Shown: positions 57,301 through 64,000 of the stretch, piece after piece
Layout: every line of letters starts with the position of its first letter
Numbering within the stretch: position 1 is the stretch's first letter
Assembly: GCA_905178155.1 (NCBI GenBank)
Contig: CAJINV010000011.1
Coordinates: forward strand, 1,263,982 to 1,327,981
From: Amoebophrya sp. A120
Lineage: Eukaryota; Sar; Dinophyceae; Syndiniales; Amoebophryaceae
Length of the DNA: 64,000 nucleotides
Reading direction: 5' to 3'
Notes under the pieces: model-generated
What the model saw: the letters and a program-made list of their open reading frames with translations, nothing else
Databases searched by the model: none
What the model was told of the DNA's origin: nothing
Made by a program: the position numbers and the translations under genes

Positions 57301-60300
57301 AATCATCATCCTCAGCGCAGAAAGCAAGTACCGCAGGGAACACCTCCCAAGGCCACACTCTGCTACAACCTGGCGCAGAACAAAATGGTGGCATTAGTGG
57401 CACAGCAGATCTTGACGTTTCCGAGGCGCCAACTGCAACTCCTGCATCTCACAGAGTTATTATAGAATCAAACGGCCAGTGGTTGCAGCTGTTTAAGAGG
57501 GTGAGCGACAAGGAGAACCGGAAGAAAATCCTCCTGGTCTTATACCTCAAATACCTGGGGTTCGTCGAATCCCTGCCCCCAACCGCACTACAATCCTGGT
57601 CGTCGACCCCGGATGCCATGTTTGTGCCGCTGCTCCGTTTCGGCAGCACGCTTACCGGGCTGGGTTCATTGGACGCGGATTTAGATCTGATGCTAATCAG
57701 TCGACCCGCCTGCGTTTTTGAGGGGAGAAAGACCGGGACTTTGGAAGCGATTCGAGAAAAGCTGGGACAGAATGCATTTTTCAGGTATCAAAATGATTGT
57801 AGAAATGCAATGTGGATCATGGTCTCGCGAGATGCGGACGTTTTTTTTTTCGTTTTTCCAGTTGCAGATTTTTTTGAAATAACTTGAAATTCTGTTTTTC
57901 AGTTTATGCTGAACAAAATCCAAATTGAAAATTCATCTGCAACACTCCTCCCGCATAAACAGCAACGGCCGCGTGGTTCCGCACCCGGACCCTACCGTGG
58001 GTTTCCGTCTTTTAATCGAAGCAGATCCGGACGTCCTGTTCCAAGACCAAAATTGGTTGCAGGCCCTTCGCGACACCAAAGAACACGCGGTGGCAGAGTT
58101 GGGCCAGGCAGGCTGGAGGAAAGGGAGTCACACGCAAAGCGACTTCGATCTTCATGTCCAGCTACCTACAAGTAGTCGTGAAAATCTCGTTCCGGCTGCC
58201 GTTCTTGCCGGAACTCCAGATCAATCAAACTTTAGTACCAGCAACAGTGCCTCGGTAAGAACACAAACACTGCGGACCAACATGACGATGTCGGGAGGAG
58301 GTGTTTTGCCACCACAGCACGCACTGGAGAGGTCCCAGGAATCGGATCTGCGGCAGTTGCTTCACGATGTGTGGTTCTCTCGGTCGAGGCGGAAACAGGA
58401 CTTTGAAGACCACGGCCACAAACAAACTGCAACTGCAGATCAAAACCGTGGTGAATCGGAATCGCATTCGGAAAAACAAAATAAAGTACTGATGCCATCA
58501 CGTAATGCAGGTGCATCTGCTTCTGCAAGTGCAACTGCATCTGCGGTGGACCCGGACCACGTGGATCATGGTTTTGATTATTCCAACGAACCGCTCTATG
58601 TCCTTCCAATAGAACATCAAGCTGGCGACGAGCAGATGGCCGCGACGCACACGACGTCGCATCGTGTCGAGGAACATCAAAATCAAGACGACGAAATGGA
58701 AATGGTCTTCCACAATTGTAGCAGCCAGGCGTCCTTCGATTCGCAAGCACAGTCGCACACCGGTCTTAGCCTCGATTTTCAGCAGGACTGCCAGCTACAT
58801 GATTCATCACGCGACATTAATTCGCAAGACCTGATGACGATGAGCCAAGATTTGAATCCCGAAACTGTGATCGAGGAAGGAAACGAAGAGGACGAGGAAC
58901 TACACGATGAAGGACTACTACAAAGCAGTTCCGGAACAATAACTGCTGCTGTCAAGAGCAGCCCGCCCAACATGCTGATCACCCTCGACGACGTCATCGC
59001 TGATGTGAAAGCCGCGATTACGAGCTCGAAATCCGAACAAGAAATTCTGCAGCACGACAAGGATAAAAACTTGATCCATCTCGACTTCCACGTGCGCGCG
59101 GACGTGCAAGAGTGGACGGAGTTGGCCGGGACGGTTTTCTTGCAGAAACTGGCCAAGGAATTGTTACTAGCAAGGGATTTTGTAATCCTGGTGAAGCTAT
59201 GCAGTGCAAAAGCATCGTACTCGTATAAACGCACTACAAATTTTCTCAGCATAATAAAATTTGTAATGCGGATTTACATTAACCTTCAAGAAAAAAATTT
59301 GTGATGCATACGAGTACGATACTTTTGCACAGGATAGAAACACTGGGCGAGCAAGCACGGCGTGTACGAGTTGCTGCAGGGCGCGGGACCTGGCATGTGC
59401 TGGACGGTGGTCGCGTTGGACTTCTTGGCGAGGCGGAATTTGTTGCCTCCAAGAGTAGAATTAGAACCTTTTGTGGAGAACAGCAGGAGTGCCTCCCCGT
59501 CGCCAGACGTGCGGTCGGAAGCTGCTGGGAGCAGTGGTGCAGGTCTGGGCGGCAGAGGCAGTAGTGCGCAAGGGCTAGTAGCGGACGAGGACGGAAAAGG
59601 GCAAGAAGATATTAAGCACGACCAAGACCAACAGGAGGAACTGGAACAATTCTCCTTCTCTACTGCCACGGCGAAGATTTCCTGGCTGGACAAGTGGCGC
59701 GCCAACTGGGACTATTCCGCGGCGTTCGACCAGCAGGATCGGCTACTGGAGGAAGCAGTCTCCCTTTCACGTACCACTTCGCGGTCCTCTGGTGGTGCTG
59801 GTGCAAGTCCAAATCTAGATGCTGCAAGCACATCTTCCATAAAAGTGCATGTCGGCGAGATGAACGCGGAACAGAAAAAGGCGAGAACCTTCACAGCAGC
59901 GCCCCTGGCGGCCCTGAAGCATAGAAACTTCGTCCGCCACCCCACCGATGAGGAGCAATTTGCGGAAGCGTGGTTTGCGGCGAACTTTCGGGATAACTCG
60001 CCAACAATTTTCTATTTCGGCGATCAGTTGTCCGAAGACCAGCGGTTGTTGCGGTTATGCATTGCAAAAGTATCGTACGTAGTACAAATCGCATGACAAA
60101 TTTCTCCAGAAGGAAAAATGGAACTTGTAATGCTGATTTGGCTAAGAAACAAAAATTGTCATGCAGGATTGCAATTAGGAGCGAGTGCGGTACTTTTGTA
60201 GAGCATAAAGGTTTAGTTGCTACGAGGCACACAAAAACTACCAAGTCGCTGTATCAAATGTAAAAATGTCTGGGTCTGGAAATTTGTGATGCTGGGTGGC

Positions 60301-63300
60301 GTATCATGAGGAGGCCACAAGTGCTGGCTCAGCATGACAAGTTTCTGAGCTTCCAGGTGTTGCCTATTCTGCATGACAAACTGCGTTTCTGCATGACAGA
60401 AAAGTGGCGCTCTTGGGTAACATGCATGACAGATTTGAGAGTCATGCCAGACAAGCATGACAAACATGCACTCTTCCAGACCCAGACATTTTTACATTTG
60501 ATACGCTGTGGACGAAAACAATTACGACTACCAGGCGGAAGCACTGTTAGGCTTGTTTGTTTCATCTCTTTCATCTTCCAAACAAGATCATGGTAGTATT
60601 ACCAGTCGTGGTGCCAATATGGGATCGACCTTGACTTCTTCCTCCTCGTCACTCGCAGCTGAAATCCCCGCACCTGTATCGGACCAGCACGACCGTTCTG
60701 CTGAGGAAATGGACTTTTTCACCTACCTCCACGAACGGATCTACCAGGACGTTTACTACGACAGCGAGGGTGTATTGCAGCAACCGAGCCAGTTTTTCCC
60801 GGATCGCGCTATCACAATCAAGTCCCCCGGAGCGTTCGCCAAACTGAAATTTCAGGTACTACCAGCAGCAAGATTAAGATATAGATAAACCATTAGCGTC
60901 TGCTGAAACTAAAAGCACAGCACCAGCTGGTGCTGATGCTGAATTTGGGTCTTGATCGATTCATCTTTTTTCGCCTTGATGTAGATGTTCTCATTGCAGC
61001 TGAAAAAAAATTTTTACACAACAGATTGATCAAACCTGGTATTCCGTGAAAGCCAAGCGAGAGTTTGCGGTGTTGTTTCGCGGCGAATTCGCATGGGCAC
61101 GAGTTCAACATGATGGTGAACAAGATGGTGTCCTCACGACGTCGCGCGATCAGGAGGGCGCCGCACCCACCTTGGCACCCGCCCCCGGTTCACCTCCCGC
61201 CCCATTCCAGGTGGTGCCAGTGACACGGCGGGATATTCAGAAGGAGGAGGTTGGGAAGGAAACAGCGTCCGGGCCGTCGGCACAGCTGCAACTGCCCGGG
61301 GCGTCGATGACGTATATAGTGAGTTTCTCACATTTTTATTTGAATTGTTCTTCAATCCACAACAACCTGTGTAAATTGACATTGTCCTGACATGCAGCTT
61401 TCATCTTCGAGTTTGATGTGTTGAAAACAATGCATGATGCAAGAGGAGTAGAGCAGCGCTAAAAAGACGTACAACGCGTTCAATAATATCAGCGGCTCAT
61501 GGACTACCGCCGCAACGACGGCCGGGACGCAACCGCAGCACGGTACTTCTACCTTGGGACACAACGCCGTGATGACACCCTCTCTCGACGAGGTGGAAAC
61601 GGCGCAAGATGCTGGAACCGCACGTGAAGAAAATCCTGACCCCGCAGCCCTCATTCATCGCATTGATTCGTTCACGACTGACGCGAGCACGGTAACAAGG
61701 ACCACAGAGGAGTCGATCACGACTGGTTGGAACCAATATGTTCAAAATAACCGGTTCCACCATAACCATGCAGCGGCGAACGGGTCTGGCCCAGTGGCTA
61801 AAAAAGAAGAGGAGCCTGATCACACCGACAAGGAACTTCCTGCTCCGGACGCTGCGCTGCTCAAACAACAGAAGAGCGCTGACGTTGCAGTTGCGGATGT
61901 TGCGCACCACCACGACCACGCTGAAGTGGCGCAGCTACGAAATAAAGCAGTTTCTGCTAGTGCTACGGCTCCTCCCTCTCCGGCGCAACTGTGGTTAAAC
62001 GGACGACAGCCGTCGACGAGACATGCAGCGGGAAGAGATCATTCTGGCGCCGCTGCGCTTGGTGAACAACAAGGTGAGCATGTAGATGCTGGGTTGTCGT
62101 CTTTGCACCGCACGTGGTCGCGGCACCAGCAGGCCAGCCGTACGGGAGCTTCATCTTCTTCCTCTGCTGCTGCTGCTGCTGCATCACCGCCACCGGCAGC
62201 TATGCCATCGACGCATTTCTCTTTCGCTTTCGTCCCAAGTGAAGATCCGATGATGCCGAGTGCAGAGCGAATTTACGGGATGAGAATGGGTCCCGTTCCT
62301 CGTCAAGAACGACCTCAAGGTGGACAACATCTACATCTTCACACGACTCACTTCGTTGGAGATGAGCAAGGCCTTGGACATCACGAAGATTCTAGCGGAC
62401 ATGCTCCCGCCCTACGCACTGCAGAGCTGCTGGTACACGACCAAGTTGATCGGGAACATTTACATTATCCCAATGCTGACATGGTCATGGAAGAAATGCT
62501 TCCCTCGGGGGTCGTGCTGCCCAGCAGCGGCAACCAGGGCGGTGGACCCAACGAAGGAGGTTTTCTGCAGAAATCGAAATTTTCCCAGCGGGTTCGCAAG
62601 ACAAAACGGCAGAGGCTGCAAGAAGTGGGGCAGTTGAACAATAGCCAACAACATCGAGAAACAGGTCGGGGCGGAGCAGGTGGAAACGGTGCGTCGAGAG
62701 GTTCCGCTTCGGCCTCACCGCAAAGACACATTGATTTAGAACCGGAACGAGCCGTAGAGAAGCGGCGTTCCGGATCCGTCACGCCTGGTGCGGCAGCTCC
62801 ACTCGGTTCTTTCTCTTCAGGACACCACTTTGTTACGAATGCGTCTCAGCGGCTAATCGGTCAACTGAGTAGTTCCAGTGTGCAGGATAATTTTACGGAG
62901 CGCGGCACAGTAGATCAAGCAGAACAAGCCGTTTCTGGGCGGTCTTATTCCGAGGTGGGTCTGCGTGCACGCAGAGCAGCCAGGGCTGCTGATGAACAAA
63001 CTACTTCTACAAACGAACACAACGTCCCGATTTTAGAGCAGGTCTCTACACGGCAGTTCTTGGAAAGCGAGAATCCCAGCAGGCGGGTTTTTGATCTCCG
63101 AGACTTGGAGGGGCGGATTCTCAATACGGCGCAAACAGATGAAGCAGGAGTTGAAGAAGTTGTACCGCACGAGATGGGTGCAGCAGTAGATGAACGGTAT
63201 GATCAACATGGAGATCTTCATAGACGTGATGTTGCACTCGTTAACAATGTTGACAAAAATGATCGTCGCAAGAACTACGTCGCACAACTCCGCCGACGCC

Positions 63301-63428
63301 CTCATGACGGCAGCGCCCGAAGAGCTGCCCAGGTAGAACCGGCCCCGCCCACTTCAGGAAGCGTTTCCTCTGTGGGTGACACGACCGGTTTGGCCGGGAG
63401 GTCGTCCGGGAGCTTCGTTTTTCAATAA
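54367..63428 (+). CDS. Giant Cid1-like nucleotidyltransferase (non-canonical poly(A)/poly(U) polymerase)
   Basis: Exons 54367-54666, 54779-56418, 56579-57784, 57903-59201, 59346-60056, 60214-60250, 60508-60855, 61025-61318, 61452-63428, about 2600 codons. The catalytic core is near residue 1000: FGSTLTGLGSLDADLDLML, the GS ... DxD motif. A possible third Asp is in LIHLDFHVR (59070), and LVKLWASKHGVYELL plus CWTVVALDFLARRNLLP (59190-59450) match the K-x-W helix and central domain of Cid1/TUTase enzymes. These add A or U tails to RNA 3' ends. The N terminus (LSYLVYFLVAL) is hydrophobic and may be a targeting signal. Very long Gln/His/Ser-rich regions flank and interrupt the core. An in-frame TGA follows the join at 57903. 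The first two and last exons might belong to separate genes. Confidence 0.65.
56419..56578 (+). mobile_element. Introner family E in the nucleotidyltransferase gene, copy a
   Basis: Left TATGAATTGC then AAAAGTATCGCACTCG; right CGAGTACGATACTTTTGC then ACAGGATATCCTG. TSD TCCTG. Removal joins TCG TCC TGG GCG GCC in frame. With a GT donor (56418) the 3' end is CT. Confidence 0.85.
57785..57902 (+). other. Intron with problematic join
   Basis: GTATCAAAATG after TTTTTCAG and TTTTTCAG before TTTATGCTG. GT-AG and phase-compatible with the long downstream frame, but the spliced message would read AGT TTA TGC TGA. TTTTTCAG is directly repeated at both edges. Confidence 0.5.
59202..59345 (+). mobile_element. 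Introner family E, copy b
   Basis: Left CAGTGC then AAAAGCATCGTACTCG; right CGAGTACGATACTTTTGC then ACAGGATAGAAACACTG. Only TG is shared at the edges. Removal restores VKLWASKHGVYELL, the conserved K-x-W motif, which fixes the boundary. No GT-AG option gives this. Confidence 0.8.
60057..60213 (+). mobile_element. Introner family E, copy c
   Basis: Left ATGCATTGC then AAAAGTATCGTACG; right GCGGTACTTTTGTAGAGC then ATAAAGGTT. TSD GGTT. Body GCATGACAAATTTC and TTGTCATGC. Removal joins TTG CGG TTT AGT in frame. Confidence 0.8.
60251..60507 (+). mobile_element. Introner family A, copy 5
   Basis: Left GTATCAAATG then ATGTCTGGGTCTGG; right CCAGACCCAGACAT then TTTGATACGCT. TSD CGCT. Removal joins CAA GTC GCT GTG GAC GAA. 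Donor can be GT, but the 3' end is CT. Only 37 coding bases separate it from the preceding introner. Confidence 0.85.
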
Positions 63429-64000
63429 CGATGAGAAACGAGGTGAGCGCGAAACGAGGGCCAACCGGCGGATTGAACGATTGTATGATGTTCATGTTGA
63501 GAAAAACAAAAAGATAAAGAGGATAAAAATGGATTAGGATTTCCAGCTAAGGAAATGTGGATTTCCAGTACTTGTGCGCTTTGTTAGGATTACAAGCTAC
63601 AGCCAAAGCCTTTTTGAAATCGGATATACATAGAATAGCCATCTTAGAAAGTCAGGAAAGACAGACTCCCAGCACAAAGAAATAAAGCTGAAAAGACCAC
63701 AGTCTACTTCCGAATGAAACGAGCCAAAAACGAACCATAAAACTAACGGTCACGACTTTTTGTACTTAATTACCAGTTGATGTGGACGAGGTGCGGGTCC
63801 TCGTGCCACGTCGTTTGCCTCATGTTTTTTCTCCCTTAATTTTGGCCTCTTTAAAAACAACTACTTCTTCCACTCCGAACTTCTACGAACGATTTCTTTT
63901 CCGAAATACAAATGAAAGTGTAAGCACAGTGCTTATCATCTACATCATGTCTATCTGTACTTATCAACCTTTTTGGACTTTTATGTGATGCCCTGTAACA
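63429..64000. other. Intergenic to window end
   Basis: AT-rich; no gene, repeat or RNA recognised. Confidence 0.5.

Noticed and set aside
1-64000. CRISPR array, prokaryotic operons or Shine-Dalgarno sites
   Set aside because: Genes have spliceosomal-type introns and eukaryotic families (TSR1, Cid1-like); the repeats present are TIR elements or minisatellites without CRISPR spacing.

Overview
This is nuclear DNA of a protist. Genes have introns, encode long proteins rich in Ser/Thr/Gln/Ala tracts, and all ten gene models lie on the + strand (an eleventh, inverted, stretch is discussed below). The best clue to origin is a dense population of short (about 145-350 bp) intron-like elements. They have terminal inverted repeats (TIRs), short target-site duplications (TSDs) and exact in-frame insertion into coding sequence. 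This is the behaviour described for introner elements, notably in the parasitic dinoflagellate Amoebophrya (Syndiniales), which also uses non-canonical splice sites. I infer an Amoebophrya-like alveolate with moderate confidence; another introner-rich lineage is possible.

Layout. 231-3558: TSR1, a ribosome biogenesis factor with four exons and ordinary GT-AG introns. 4530-6540: a Cys/His-rich protein. 7768-12695: a large secreted protein with an FkbM-like methyltransferase signature, split by three introners. 13070-14789: a glycosyltransferase-like protein. 15736-20297: a disordered protein with three introners and a 42-nt exon. 21349-22536: a membrane protein with a myristoylation-type N terminus. 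22537-25144: GC-rich non-genic DNA. 25145-29983 and 30120-32237: two disordered proteins that may be one gene. 33246-34504: a small protein with fibronectin-III-like strands. 34505-37132: intergenic DNA holding a repeat element with inverted GGAATCAAGTT arrays. 37133-42049 and 46511-51685: two paralogues of an endonuclease/exonuclease/phosphatase (EEP) protein, separated by a GC-rich tract, a 434-bp assembly gap and minisatellites. 54367-63428: a very large Cid1-like nucleotidyltransferase (non-canonical poly(A) or poly(U) polymerase) interrupted by at least four introners.

Most interesting results. First, in the EEP paralogue at 37133-42049 the middle of the gene (38953-40447) is inverted exactly between two introners of one family. 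The TSDs at the two introners are mismatched as found but match if the segment is flipped, and flipping restores one uninterrupted reading frame. Second, the EEP motifs appear in circularly permuted order (SDH first, then N, QE, H, DxN). Third, the paralogues provide empty sites for each other's introners, showing recent precise gain. Fourth, several introner junctions can only be spliced in frame with 3' ends other than AG. All joins were made by eye from reading frame and repeats; no transcript data were available.
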